This document shows positions 23,236 through 31,531 of a stretch of 40,475 nt of DNA, one piece after another (within the stretch, counting starts at the first letter, position 1; the number at the start of each line of letters is the position of its first letter). The stretch is from an uncultured Actinomycetes bacterium (GTDB lineage: Bacteria; Actinomycetota; Acidimicrobiia; Acidimicrobiales; SZUA-35), in contig CADEDH010000058.1 in NCBI GenBank assembly GCA_902826025.1, positions 1 through 40,475 on the forward strand. Reading direction: 5' to 3'. The notes below the pieces were generated by a model that saw only the letters and a program-made list of their open reading frames with translations, did no database searches and was not told the DNA's origin. The position numbers and the translations under genes were made by a program.

Positions 23236-23559
23236 ATGGACCACACGAACTCCCGCCCCGCACGCCCCGCCCGCACCGGCGCCCGCCGGCCCCATCCGGC
23301 GGCCCGGGCCCGCACCACCGTGGCCGCCGCCGCCGTGAGCGCCACCCTCGCCCTGGCCGGCGTCTTCGCCATCAAGGCCTCGGCCGACGCCGGCACCTCG
23401 TCCGAGGACGCCTCGGGCTCGCTAACCAGCTCGTCCTCGTCGGGCAGCACGGCCACCGAGAGCAGCACAGCCGCCAGCACCCCGTCGAACAGCAGCTCGG
23501 CCGGCGCCGCGTCGGCCACCTCCTCGGCCGCCGCTTCGACCTCGAGCCACGGGAGCTGA
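23236..23559 (+). CDS. Small membrane-anchored Ser/Ala-rich protein
   Basis: A 107-residue protein: an Arg/Pro-rich N-terminal part (1-33), one hydrophobic helix (TTVAAAAVSATLALAGVFAI, about 34-53), then a low-complexity Ser/Ala/Thr tail presumably outside the membrane. The helix and following residues align with the protein at 25177-25635 (ALAGVFAIKA against ALTGFFAVRA), so the two are paralogues flanking the ApbE and haem genes. ATG 23236 has AAGGAGA seven bases upstream; ATG 23230 is an alternative. The tail has no canonical flavinylation motif; EDASGSLT is at best a degenerate likeness. I do not recognise a family. Confidence 0.75.
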   Translation: MDHTNSRPARPARTGARRPHPAARARTTVAAAAVSATLALAGVFAIKASADAGTSSEDASGSLTSSSSSGSTATESSTAASTPSNSSSAGAASATSSAAASTSSHGS

Positions 23560-23562
23560 TCG

Positions 23563-24537
23563 ATGGCAGCCGAACGCCACACCCGGGCCATGGGCACCGA
23601 TCTCCACCTGATCGTGGTGGGGTCCGGCGGCACCGCCGGCGACCGGGAGCACGAGCTGATCGAGCGTGCCCTCACCCGGGTGGCCCAACTCGAAGCCCGC
23701 TGGAGCCGCTTCATCCCCCAGAGCGAGGTGTCCCGCCTCAACGGTGCGGTGGGCACCCCGCTGGTGGTGTCCGACGACACCGCCGCCCTGGTGGCCCGGG
23801 CCATCGACGCCTGGCATCTCACCGAGGGCCTGGTCGACTGCACCCTTCTCGACGACCTGATACGGGCCGGCTACGACCGCCCCTTCGAAGAGCTCCCGGC
23901 CGACCGGCCGGCCCCCGGCCCCACGCTCCGCCGGATCTACGGCGGCGACCCAGGCGACATCGAGATCCACGGCAACACCGTCACCCTGCCCCTGGGCCTG
24001 GGCATCGACCCCGGCGGCATCGGCAAGGGCCTGGCCGCCGACCTGGTGACGGGCGAGCTGCTGGCCGCCGGCGCCGCCGGGGCCTGCGTGAACCTGGGCG
24101 GTGACCTCCGGGTGCGGCGGCTCGGCCCCGACGGCGGAGCGTGGACGATCTCGATCGACCATCCCGAGCACCACGGGCCGGTCGCCCTGATCGGCCTCCA
24201 CGACGGGGCCGTGGCCAGCTCGACCGTGCTGCGCCGCCAGTGGCGGGTCGACGGCGAACATCGTCACCACCTGCTCGACCCCCACACCGGCCAGCCCACC
24301 CGGTCGGCGCTGGCCTTCGCCTCGGCCGTCGCCGCCGAGGGATGGCAGGCCGAAGCCATGGCCAAGGCCTTCATTCTCCGCGGCGCCGATGCCGGCGTTG
24401 TGTTCACGGCCGCCGATGCCGGAGCTGAGGGCCTCGTCGTCGATCACGCCGGGGCGGTCACGGTTTCGCCCGGGTTCACCCGATTCACCGGCGGCCTCCG
24501 GCCCGCTCCGATCCTGGCGCTGGAGGTTCCGGCATGA
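23563..24537 (+). CDS. apbE: ApbE-like FAD:protein FMN transferase
   Basis: A 324-residue enzyme of the ApbE family, which attaches FMN from FAD to a Thr/Ser of exported or membrane redox proteins. Motifs: RAMGTDLHLIV at the N-terminus, FIPQSEVSRLN (typical FxxxSExxxLN), IDPGGIGKGLAADLV (residues 147-161), CVNLGGDLRV, and HHLLDPHTGQP. Unlike most ApbE proteins it has no lipoprotein signal or anchor, so it may act in the cytoplasm. It starts 3 bases after the previous gene, with its ribosome binding site inside that gene, and overlaps the haem protein gene by ATGA. No FMN-binding-domain substrate is encoded nearby. Confidence 0.88.
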   Translation: MAAERHTRAMGTDLHLIVVGSGGTAGDREHELIERALTRVAQLEARWSRFIPQSEVSRLNGAVGTPLVVSDDTAALVARAIDAWHLTEGLVDCTLLDDLIRAGYDRPFEELPADRPAPGPTLRRIYGGDPGDIEIHGNTVTLPLGLGIDPGGIGKGLAADLVTGELLAAGAAGACVNLGGDLRVRRLGPDGGAWTISIDHPEHHGPVALIGLHDGAVASSTVLRRQWRVDGEHRHHLLDPHTGQPTRSALAFASAVAAEGWQAEAMAKAFILRGADAGVVFTAADAGAEGLVVDHAGAVTVSPGFTRFTGGLRPAPILALEVPA

Positions 24538-25148
24538 CCTCGCAACTGTGGTGGTATCTCGCCCGCTCGAGTGGCATCGTGGCCTGGGCCCTGGTCGCCG
24601 CCAGCGTGGTGTGGGGTCTGTTCCTGTCGACCAAGATCCTCGGCACGAGGCCCCGGCCGGCCTGGCTGCTCGACCTCCACCGATACCTCGGTGGCCTGGC
24701 CCTTACCTTCACCGGTATCCACCTGGTGTCGCTGGTGCTCGACTCCTACGTCCACTTCGGCCTGGTGCAGCTGCTGGTACCGCTCACCAGCTCCTACCGG
24801 CCGGGCGCCGTGGCCTGGGGCATCGTGGGCTTCTATCTGCTGCTGGCGGTGGAGCTGACGTCGCTGGCCCGCAAGCGCCTGTCGAAACGGGTGTGGCGGG
24901 CCGCCCACCTGCTCAGCTTCCCCCTGTTCGCTTTCAGTACCGTGCACGGCCTGCTGGCCGGCGCCGACGGCACCAGCCGCCCCCTGTTCGCCGCCATGGC
25001 CGGCTCCTCGGCGTTGGTGGCAGTGCTCACCGTGGCCAGCGTCGACGCCCACCGCACCAGGGACCCCAAGCGGGTGCCGGCCGTCGCCCGCTCGACGGCC
25101 GCCACCGTCCGGCCCGTCCCATCCCCCCAACCCCAGCGGCAACGCTGA
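24534..25148 (+). CDS. Di-haem ferric-reductase-like transmembrane protein
   Basis: A 204-residue integral membrane protein with about five or six helices. It carries two His pairs, H49/H63 (LHRYLGGLALTFTGIH) and H125/H138 (AHLLSFPLFAFSTVH), spaced 14 and 13 residues apart, the pattern by which ferric reductases and NADPH oxidases hold two b haems across the membrane. It lacks the FAD/NAD(P)H domain of those enzymes, like MsrQ/YedZ proteins that receive electrons from a separate flavoprotein. Start overlaps the apbE stop (ATGA), so they are coupled. The C-terminus is a Pro/Arg-rich cytoplasmic-looking tail. Confidence 0.85.
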   Translation: MTSQLWWYLARSSGIVAWALVAASVVWGLFLSTKILGTRPRPAWLLDLHRYLGGLALTFTGIHLVSLVLDSYVHFGLVQLLVPLTSSYRPGAVAWGIVGFYLLLAVELTSLARKRLSKRVWRAAHLLSFPLFAFSTVHGLLAGADGTSRPLFAAMAGSSALVAVLTVASVDAHRTRDPKRVPAVARSTAATVRPVPSPQPQRQR

Positions 25149-25176
25149 TCCCCCAGCCGTCAAGGAGACGACGACG

Positions 25177-25635
25177 ATGAGCACCGCCCCCGCTCAGCCC
25201 AACTTCCCCCGCCCGCCGGGCCCCGAGCGCGCCGGCGCCGGGGCCGACCACCCCGCCCGCCGGGCCCGGCAGGTGGCAGGCATCGCCGCCGCCGGCACCG
25301 TGGCTGCCCTCACCGGCTTCTTCGCCGTCCGGGCCGCCCAGGCCGACGACACCTCGGCCCCCACCTCGGCCACCCCCACGGACACCGCCGGCAGCGACAC
25401 CGGCATCCCCGGCGAGGCCGCCCCCGGCGGCGGCGACGCGTCGACCAACCCCTGGGCCGGCGTCGACCACGACAATGGCGCCGGTTACGACCGGGGCTTC
25501 GACATTGACGGCGATGGCGACCGCCCCGCCCCGCCCGACGGCGGCTTCGGCCGGGGCGGCCAGCCGGGCTCGGGCGCCGCCGCCACCCCGGCCCTGCCCG
25601 GCGGGGGGTCGAACAGCGGCAGCGGCGGCAGCTGA
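25177..25635 (+). CDS. Small membrane-anchored Gly/Asp-rich protein
   Basis: A 152-residue protein: Pro/Arg-rich N-terminus, one hydrophobic helix at about 37-56 (VAGIAAAGTVAALTGFFAV), then a Thr/Asp/Gly/Pro-rich tail with the acidic stretch GAGYDRGFDIDGDGDRP, which could bind calcium (DIDGDGDRP resembles a Ca loop), and a Gly/Ser-rich end. It is a paralogue of the protein at 23236-23559 around the helix. AAGGAG precedes ATG 25177. It is the last gene of the operon, 28 bases after the haem protein gene. No family recognised and no canonical FMN attachment motif is seen. Confidence 0.75.
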   Translation: MSTAPAQPNFPRPPGPERAGAGADHPARRARQVAGIAAAGTVAALTGFFAVRAAQADDTSAPTSATPTDTAGSDTGIPGEAAPGGGDASTNPWAGVDHDNGAGYDRGFDIDGDGDRPAPPDGGFGRGGQPGSGAAATPALPGGGSNSGSGGS

Positions 25636-25718
25636 CCCTGCCCGGCCGGCCCCACGGATCTGGGGACGGAGGGACGCAAGAACGACCGCCCTGGTCCCCA
25701 GAATCCGAGGCAACCTCC

Positions 25719-25747
25719 CCGGCCCCCGGTCTCGACCCGGGGGCCGG
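25719..25747. terminator. GC-rich hairpin after the ApbE operon
   Basis: Arms CCGGCCCCCGG (25719-25729) and CCGGGGGCCGG (25737-25747) with loop tctcgac give an 11-bp perfect stem, 84 bases after the operon's last stop. No T-tract. A second, weaker pair (TGGGGAC/GTCCCCA) lies just before it. Confidence 0.6.
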
Positions 25748-25790
25748 CTGCTGCCTAACCTCGCCGGTGAGCGCCAACCCGGGGGAGCCG

Positions 25791-26555
25791 ATGCCGCACA
25801 CGACCAGCCAGGTCCAGGTCCACGACCACACGGTGGCCGTCCAACGGGGCGGCCAGGGTCCGGACCTCCTGTTCCTCCACGCCGAGGCCAACACGTCGGC
25901 CTGGGGGCCCGTGCACGACGCCCTGGCCGAGCACTTCACCGTCACCGCCCCCGTCCACCCCGGCTTCGGCGGTGACCCCCTGCCCCCCTGGTTGCACGAC
26001 GTGTCCGACCTCGCCTTCCACTATGTCGACGCCATCACCGCTCTCGGCCTGCGCCAACCGCTTGTGGTGGGGGCCAGCCTCGGCGGCTGGATCGGGCTCG
26101 ACCTGGCCATCCACCGCCCCGACCTGCTGTCGGGCCTGGTGCTGGTGGGGGCGCTCGGCCTCCGGCCCCACGAGCCCATGCCCGACCTGTTCATCAAGGC
26201 CGCCCCCGAGGCCTTCACCTATCTGGCCCGCACCATCGACGCCGACGGGGTCGATCCGATGACGGGCGACGTCGACCTGGTGACCGCCCTGTGGGTGGAG
26301 CAGGCCACCCAGGCCCGCCTCATGTGGGAGCGGCCCTACGACCGTCGACTGGAACGGCGGGCCCACCTCGCCGACGCCGTGCCCACCACCGTGGTGTGGG
26401 GGGCCGACGACAGGCTGCTCCCGGTGGAGCACGGCCGTCGCCTGGCCGAGCTGCTGGGCGCCGGTCTCGACGTCGTGCCCGACGCCGGCCACCTCGTGAC
26501 CCTCGACAACCCGGCGGCCGTGGCCGCCGCCGCCCGCCGCCTGGCCGGCGTCTGA
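25791..26555 (+). CDS. Alpha/beta hydrolase
   Basis: A 254-residue hydrolase. Motifs: LLFLHAEANTSAWGPV (oxyanion loop with HAE instead of the usual HG), the elbow VGASLGGWIGLDLA with the nucleophile Ser, the acid in VWGADDRLLP and the His in VPDAGHLVTLDNP. No signal peptide. The start is ATG 25791 with GGGGGAG close upstream; GTG 25767, in frame, is an alternative. It precedes the luciferase-like gene by 22 bases and probably shares its transcript, which suggests a role on the product or substrate of that oxidation. Confidence 0.85.
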   Translation: MPHTTSQVQVHDHTVAVQRGGQGPDLLFLHAEANTSAWGPVHDALAEHFTVTAPVHPGFGGDPLPPWLHDVSDLAFHYVDAITALGLRQPLVVGASLGGWIGLDLAIHRPDLLSGLVLVGALGLRPHEPMPDLFIKAAPEAFTYLARTIDADGVDPMTGDVDLVTALWVEQATQARLMWERPYDRRLERRAHLADAVPTTVVWGADDRLLPVEHGRRLAELLGAGLDVVPDAGHLVTLDNPAAVAAAARRLAGV

Positions 26556-26577
26556 CGATCGACCCCAGGAGCACCCG

Positions 26578-27714
26578 ATGCAGATCTACTCCTTCCACCT
26601 GATGCCGTGGCCCAACATCGATCCCGAGGTGCTGGCCAAGAGCGGCGGGTCGGCCTGGGTCACCTACCCCAACTCCGAATACGACCCCGTGCTAGGCCAC
26701 AAGCTGTACGGGGAGTACCTCGACCAGCTCGTGTACGCCGACGAGGTCGGCTTCGACGCCATCTGCGTCAACGAGCACCACCAGAATGCCTACGGGTTGA
26801 TGCCGGCGCCCAACATCATGGCCGCCGCCCTCATCAGCCGCACGAAGCAGGCCCGCATCGCCATCCTGGGCAACGGGATCGCCCTGCGCCACAACCCGCT
26901 ACGGGTGGCGGAGGAGGTGGCCATGCTCGACGTGATGTCGGGTGGGCGGATCATCTCCGGCTTCGTGCGGGGCATCGGGGCCGAGTACCACTCGCTCAAC
27001 CTCGACCCCACGAAGTCGCGCGACACCTTCTTCGAGGCCCATGACCTGATCGTCAAGGCCTGGACCGAGCCCGGCCCGTTCGCCTGGGACGGCGAGCACT
27101 TCGCCTTCCGCAACGTGAACGTGTGGCCCCGTCCGCTGCAGCAGCCCCACCCCCCGATCTTCGTGCCGTCGCAGGGGTCGGCCGAGACGCTGGAGTGGGC
27201 GGCCGAGCGCCGCTATCCGCTGGCCTGCGTGTTCGTGCCGATGGAGCGGCTGAAGCAGTTCTACGACGGCTACCGGGGCTATGCGTCCGACAAGTTCGGC
27301 TACGAGGCCGGGCCCGAGCAGTTCGCCTTCAACTCGATCGTCTACGTCCACCCCGAGGGGGAGGCCAAGGCCACCGAGGAGATGGAGCCCCACATCCGGT
27401 ACTTCCGGGAGCGGTGTTTCACCCTGCCTCTGCCCATGTTCTTCCCGCCCGGTTACACGGGGGAGAGCTCGTACCGGACCCGGATCGAGATCGCCCGTCA
27501 GCTCCAGGCCTCCGGGGGGCCGGTGCTGTCGGCCGGCGAGCCGTTGATGGGGACACCGGAGCAGGTGGTGGAGCGGATCCACCGCAACATGGCGGCCTGC
27601 GGGGCGGGGACCCTGATGGTGCAGTTCCAGGTGGGCGACATGCCGCACGACAAGGTCATGCGCTCCATGGAGCTCTTCGCCGACCAGGTGCTGCCCCACC
27701 TCCCCCGGGGCTGA
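26578..27714 (+). CDS. LLM-class flavin-dependent monooxygenase (alkanal monooxygenase-like)
   Basis: A 378-residue luciferase-like enzyme of the two-component FMNH2-using type. Motifs: AICVNEHHQNAYGLMPAPN (residues 61-79, the EHH that lines the flavin pocket), LGNGIALRHNPLRVAEEVAMLDVMSGGRIISGFVRG (across 100-135, typical of the family), and VFVPSQGSAETLEWAAER. The C-terminus MGTPEQVVERIHRNMAACG is the usual final helix. ATG 26578 has an AGGAG site. It follows a hydrolase gene and is convergent with the acyl-CoA dehydrogenase. A separate flavin reductase would be needed; none is nearby. Substrate unknown. Confidence 0.9.
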   Translation: MQIYSFHLMPWPNIDPEVLAKSGGSAWVTYPNSEYDPVLGHKLYGEYLDQLVYADEVGFDAICVNEHHQNAYGLMPAPNIMAAALISRTKQARIAILGNGIALRHNPLRVAEEVAMLDVMSGGRIISGFVRGIGAEYHSLNLDPTKSRDTFFEAHDLIVKAWTEPGPFAWDGEHFAFRNVNVWPRPLQQPHPPIFVPSQGSAETLEWAAERRYPLACVFVPMERLKQFYDGYRGYASDKFGYEAGPEQFAFNSIVYVHPEGEAKATEEMEPHIRYFRERCFTLPLPMFFPPGYTGESSYRTRIEIARQLQASGGPVLSAGEPLMGTPEQVVERIHRNMAACGAGTLMVQFQVGDMPHDKVMRSMELFADQVLPHLPRG

Positions 27715-27741
27715 CCCCCACCCCGAGGCCCAGCCGAAATT

Positions 27742-27778
27742 AGGAGTCTGAGCCGCGCCCAGCGCGGCTCAGACTCCT
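27742..27778. terminator. Bidirectional hairpin between convergent genes (H3)
   Basis: Arms 27742-27758 and 27762-27778 (AGGAGTCTGAGCCGCGC and its complement) form a perfect 17-bp stem with loop cca. It lies 27 bases after the luciferase-like stop and 10 bases after the acyl-CoA dehydrogenase stop, so it can serve both. No T-tract on either strand; sequence unlike H1 and H2. Confidence 0.8.
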
Positions 27779-27788
27779 CAGAATCGCT

Positions 27789-28964
27789 TCAGCGCAGGGC
27801 GCGACGGGCGATGGCCATGCGGTGGACCTCGCTGGGGCCGTCGTAGATGCGGAAGGCCCGGATGTCCTCGTAGACCTGGCGAACCACGGTGCGGTTGGTG
27901 ATGCCCCGGCCGCCCAGGATCTGCACGCAGCGGTCGACCACCCGGCTCGTCGCCTCCGACACGTAGAGCTTGGCCATCGACGACTCCTCCCGGGCCTGGC
28001 TGCCCGAGTCGAGCACCCAGGCGCAGTGCTGGATCAGCAGGCGGGAGGTCTGCATGTCGGTCAGGTTGTCGGCGATGGGGAACCCGATGCCCTGGTGCTC
28101 GCCGATCGGGCGGCCGAAGGCGTGGCGGGTTCGGGCGTAGTCGACGGCGGTGTCGTGGCAGCGGCGGGCGGCGCCCAGCCAGCGCATGCAGTGGGTGAGA
28201 CGGGCCGGGCCGAGGCGCACCTGGGCGTAGCGGAAGCCGGCGCCCACCTCGCCCAGCACCGACTCAGCCGGCAGGTGCACGTCGTTCAGCTTGATCACGG
28301 CGTGGCCGCCCACGGCGTTGTGGTCCATCGTGCCCAGCACCTCGGCGATCTCGATGCCGGGGGCGTCGGACTCGGTGAGGAACATGGTGGCGCCCACGTC
28401 GGTGCCGGCCCGGTCGAAGGTGCGGGCCATGATGATGCACACCGTGGCCCCCAGGGCCGAGGTGATCAGCCACTTGAGGCCATTGATCTTGTAGCTACCG
28501 TCGGGCTGCTCGTCGGCCCGGGTCTTCATCATCGACGGGTCCGACCCGGCGCCGCCGTCGGGCTCGGTCATCATGAACATCGAGCGGTGCTGGCCGGAGG
28601 TGACCGGCTTGAGGAACCGCTCCTTCTGGTCGGCGCTGGCCACCACCTCCAGCAGGTGCATGTTGCCCTCGTCGGGGGCGGCGATGTGCATGGCCACCGG
28701 GCCCAGGAGCGAGTAGCCCGACTCCTCGAACACCAGGGCCTTGCCCACGTGGCTGAGGCCCAGGCCGCCGAATTCCTTCGACACGTGGGGCACGAGCAGC
28801 CCGGCGTCGCGGGCCAGGCCCACCAGGTGGAGGCGGAACTCCTCGGTGGGGCCGTGATGGTCCCGGGGCTGGTCGGCCTCCAGCGGGATGATCTGCTCGC
28901 GGACGAACGTGGCGGTGCGTTCCTGCAGCTCGGCCAGGTCGGAGGGAATCTCGAAGTCGATCAC
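27789..28964 (-). CDS. Acyl-CoA dehydrogenase (ACAD10/11-like)
   Basis: A 391-residue flavoenzyme that desaturates an acyl-CoA. Family motifs: MMTEPDGGAGSDPSMMKT (FAD/substrate loop), GLKWLITSALGA, RTRHAFGRPIGEHQGIGFPIAD, CVQILGGRGITN and the C-terminal RIYDGPSEVHRMAIARR. In ordinary acyl-CoA dehydrogenases the catalytic base is Glu in YEGT; here it is Asp (D375 in YDGPSEVH), as in the ACAD10/11 branch that handles longer or hydroxylated acyl chains. The start is GTG 28964, with a TACTGT box six bases before it that may give a leaderless mRNA. It lies 17 bases after the HEAT-repeat gene. Confidence 0.92.
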   Translation of the reverse strand: MIDFEIPSDLAELQERTATFVREQIIPLEADQPRDHHGPTEEFRLHLVGLARDAGLLVPHVSKEFGGLGLSHVGKALVFEESGYSLLGPVAMHIAAPDEGNMHLLEVVASADQKERFLKPVTSGQHRSMFMMTEPDGGAGSDPSMMKTRADEQPDGSYKINGLKWLITSALGATVCIIMARTFDRAGTDVGATMFLTESDAPGIEIAEVLGTMDHNAVGGHAVIKLNDVHLPAESVLGEVGAGFRYAQVRLGPARLTHCMRWLGAARRCHDTAVDYARTRHAFGRPIGEHQGIGFPIADNLTDMQTSRLLIQHCAWVLDSGSQAREESSMAKLYVSEATSRVVDRCVQILGGRGITNRTVVRQVYEDIRAFRIYDGPSEVHRMAIARRALR

Positions 28965-28981
28965 GCCTGCACAGTACGACG

Positions 28982-30502
28982 TCAGGGCGCTCGGTGGGTA
29001 CTGGAGCCCAGCACGGCCTCCAGGAGCGCCAGCAGCTGAGCCTGGGCCGGATGCTGGTCGGCCAGGGCGAACGCCGGTCGGGCATCGTCGAGTCGCTGCC
29101 GGAGCGGGCCGAGGTCGGCCGGCAGCGTGGTGTAGCCCCGGTTCCAGGCGACGGTGGCCCGCTGCAGGGCCTCGAAGCCCATCCGCCGGACGTCGGGATC
29201 ACCGGAGGCGACCGCCTGGAGCGCGAGGTCGATCCGCGGCCAGCGGCCCGCGAGGGGGAGGGCCTGGAACAGCACGCGCTCCGCCGGCCGGAGATCGCCG
29301 GCGGCCAGCGCCCGGGCCTGCGCCTCGGCCCACAGGTCATCGACGAGACCGCCGGCACCGACCCGGCGGAGGCCCGCCAGCGCGTACCGGCGCTCGGTCG
29401 CCGTGCCGGCCATGAACCGATGGGCGAAGAGCGGCCGGTCGGTGCTGTCGCCGAGGCCGGCCAGCAGCCGGAGGGCGGCGGCCCGGACCGATCCATCGCC
29501 GTGGTCGACGAACCGCCGGGCGGTGTCGGCGTCTCGGGGATCGGGACGATCGCCCAGCCCCCGGAGGGCGACCAGCGGGTGCTCAGCGAGCATCGAGCGG
29601 TACTCGGCCGCGGTGTCCACGCCGTGCTGCTCCAGCCACCGCTGGGCGACCTCGCGCACCGACGGGGCGGCGTCGGCCAGCGCGGCGCGGACGAGGGCTT
29701 CACCGTCGGGCCCGTCGTCCCTGGTCAGCCGCCACAGGCCTTCGGAACGGAACCGGGCCATCGGCGACCGGAGCAGGATCTCGCCGGTGGGTCGGTTGAG
29801 TGGGCCGGTGGTGGGCAGGGCCGCCGCCACCAGGGCGATGGCCGCCACGTCGTCGGTGGCGATGACCCGTTCCAGCAGGGCGACATCAGGGCCGGCGGCG
29901 GCCAGGAGTCTGACGCAGGCCCGCCGGACCGAGGGGCTCGTCGACCCTACGCCCCGCTCGACGGCCGGTCGGGAGGCGGGATCGCTCACCACGGCGACGA
30001 CCGCCGGCCGCAGGTCGGCTGCCGGGCGCCGGGCCCCGAAGCGGGCCCCGTCGATGAGCGGGAGCGCGTCGACGAGATCGTCGGCGAACGTGGGGTTCAG
30101 CCACGGGCCGAGGGCCTGCCGGGCGGCGTCGCGCACTGGAGGCACCCAGTCGCCGCAGCGCAACAGCAGCCAGCGGATGGAGCGGGGGCTGCCGGCCCGG
30201 TCGAGCTCCTCGACGGCGAGCTCCCGGATGTGGCCGTCGCCGTGCAGTGAGAGGCTGGCGGCCACCGTGACCAGGTCGGCCGCCTCGGCTATGAGGCGCC
30301 GAGCGTCGTCGACCGTCAGTGACTCCCACGACCAGGTGCCTCCGGACGGGCTCCACCGCACGTCGTAGTCGAGGCGGGGCAGGGCAGTGGTGGGCAGGGC
30401 GTCGAGCCGGGCCTGGAGCGCTGCCTCCCGCTGGCGCCGGGCCGGGGCCGCTGGCGTGAGGGCCCGTATCCGGGTGATCAGGTCGTCGGGCTCGGCCGTC
30501 AT
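28982..30502 (-). CDS. HEAT-repeat-like protein of unknown function
   Basis: A 506-residue Ala/Leu/Arg-rich helical protein. Repeating units of the type (I/V)RELAVEELDRAGSPRSIRWLL, VRDAARQALGPWL, VRRACVRLLAAAGPD, VREVAQRWLEQHG and VRAAALRLLAGLGDS, each near 30-40 residues, point to HEAT or PBS-lyase-type repeats that form a curved scaffold. No enzyme motif, signal peptide or membrane helix is seen. Bacterial proteins of this type often mediate protein contacts; the partner is unknown. It is the upstream neighbour of the acyl-CoA dehydrogenase gene (17-base gap), but a link between the two is only positional. Confidence 0.75.
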   Translation of the reverse strand: MTAEPDDLITRIRALTPAAPARRQREAALQARLDALPTTALPRLDYDVRWSPSGGTWSWESLTVDDARRLIAEAADLVTVAASLSLHGDGHIRELAVEELDRAGSPRSIRWLLLRCGDWVPPVRDAARQALGPWLNPTFADDLVDALPLIDGARFGARRPAADLRPAVVAVVSDPASRPAVERGVGSTSPSVRRACVRLLAAAGPDVALLERVIATDDVAAIALVAAALPTTGPLNRPTGEILLRSPMARFRSEGLWRLTRDDGPDGEALVRAALADAAPSVREVAQRWLEQHGVDTAAEYRSMLAEHPLVALRGLGDRPDPRDADTARRFVDHGDGSVRAAALRLLAGLGDSTDRPLFAHRFMAGTATERRYALAGLRRVGAGGLVDDLWAEAQARALAAGDLRPAERVLFQALPLAGRWPRIDLALQAVASGDPDVRRMGFEALQRATVAWNRGYTTLPADLGPLRQRLDDARPAFALADQHPAQAQLLALLEAVLGSSTHRAP

Positions 30503-30571
30503 CGCTCCACCATGAAGGTCCGACTGTAGAAGTGGGCCGCCAGCTATGAGGCGAATTCGGCTTGGCTGTGG

Positions 30572-31357
30572 TTAGCGACCTCCGAGGACGTCCCGCCAGC
30601 TGTCCAGGAGACCCTTGACCACCGGCGCGGGCTGGTGCCGGCGACGCCAACCCCCGAGCGGCGAGCGGCGGCCCGACCCGGTGGCCGACCCGGCCGGCTC
30701 GAACGACGGGCCGAGCGCCGCCAGGGCCTCCCAGGCCAGCGCTTCCTGCCCGTCGGGGGCCTGGGCCCGCACCAGCATGATCTGCCGCTCGTCGAGCGGG
30801 GCGTACTGGTGGCGCTGGCGCCAGGTGGCACCGTCGTGGACGTAGCTGACGTCCACCCACATCTGGTCGGTGGCGCTGTCGTAGTCCATGTCCACCACCT
30901 CATGATCGGGCGGCGCCAGGTCGCCGGGGAGCGGGACCCCATCCGGATCGGCCACCAGCGGGCCCTGTACGTGGATCGTGGCCGAGTCGGCAGCCAAGCG
31001 GAGCACGTTCGCCTTCCACGGGGCGAGAGGGCTACCGGCAACCAGAAGCAGGCCGTCGGGCCACCGGCAGCTCACGCCGGCGTGCACCAACCGCCAGCCG
31101 AGCTGGCCGGCCGCCGGGTCGGCCCGGAGCTGGAGGCCGCCGAGCGGCGACGCGCCAGGCGCCGTTGCGCCCAGGCGGGCCTTGGTCCCGTCACCGGCCA
31201 GCACCATCTGGTTGCCGACACCGCCCCGTCCGTCCAGGAGCGAGGACAAGAAGCCGTCTCCCGCCTTCGGGCCACCGCCGCCGGTGGTGTCCCGGAACCG
31301 CAGCACGCTGGTTCCCTCCGCCAATGCGATCCGCGCCCAGTACCCCACGATCTCCAC
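30572..31357 (-). CDS. Hypothetical protein
   Basis: A 261-residue protein that I do not recognise. It is soluble-looking, with many beta-prone stretches (VEIVGYWARIALAEGTSVLRF, LGGLQLRADP, MWVDVSYVHDGATW) and a basic, Gly-rich C-terminus. GTG 31357 is favoured by AGGAGG eight bases upstream; another GTG at 31381 would add eight residues. The sequence composition (third-position GC) fits a real gene. It has no signal peptide. It lies between the HEAT-repeat gene and a TetR gene, all on the same strand. Confidence 0.65.
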   Translation of the reverse strand: MEIVGYWARIALAEGTSVLRFRDTTGGGGPKAGDGFLSSLLDGRGGVGNQMVLAGDGTKARLGATAPGASPLGGLQLRADPAAGQLGWRLVHAGVSCRWPDGLLLVAGSPLAPWKANVLRLAADSATIHVQGPLVADPDGVPLPGDLAPPDHEVVDMDYDSATDQMWVDVSYVHDGATWRQRHQYAPLDERQIMLVRAQAPDGQEALAWEALAALGPSFEPAGSATGSGRRSPLGGWRRRHQPAPVVKGLLDSWRDVLGGR

Positions 31358-31531
31358 GCCGCCGCCCTCCTGCCGCTCCACTTCTACCGTCGCCCTGCCC
31401 CTCCGGTCGACGCCGACGCCGGGCCGTCACCCCCATCGGAACGGGCAAGGGTAGTGCTGCGGGAACGGCCGTGTGGGGCGGGCGACGCCGTGGCCACGGG
31501 CGCCGGTTCCAACTCGGCGGGCGACAGGGCG

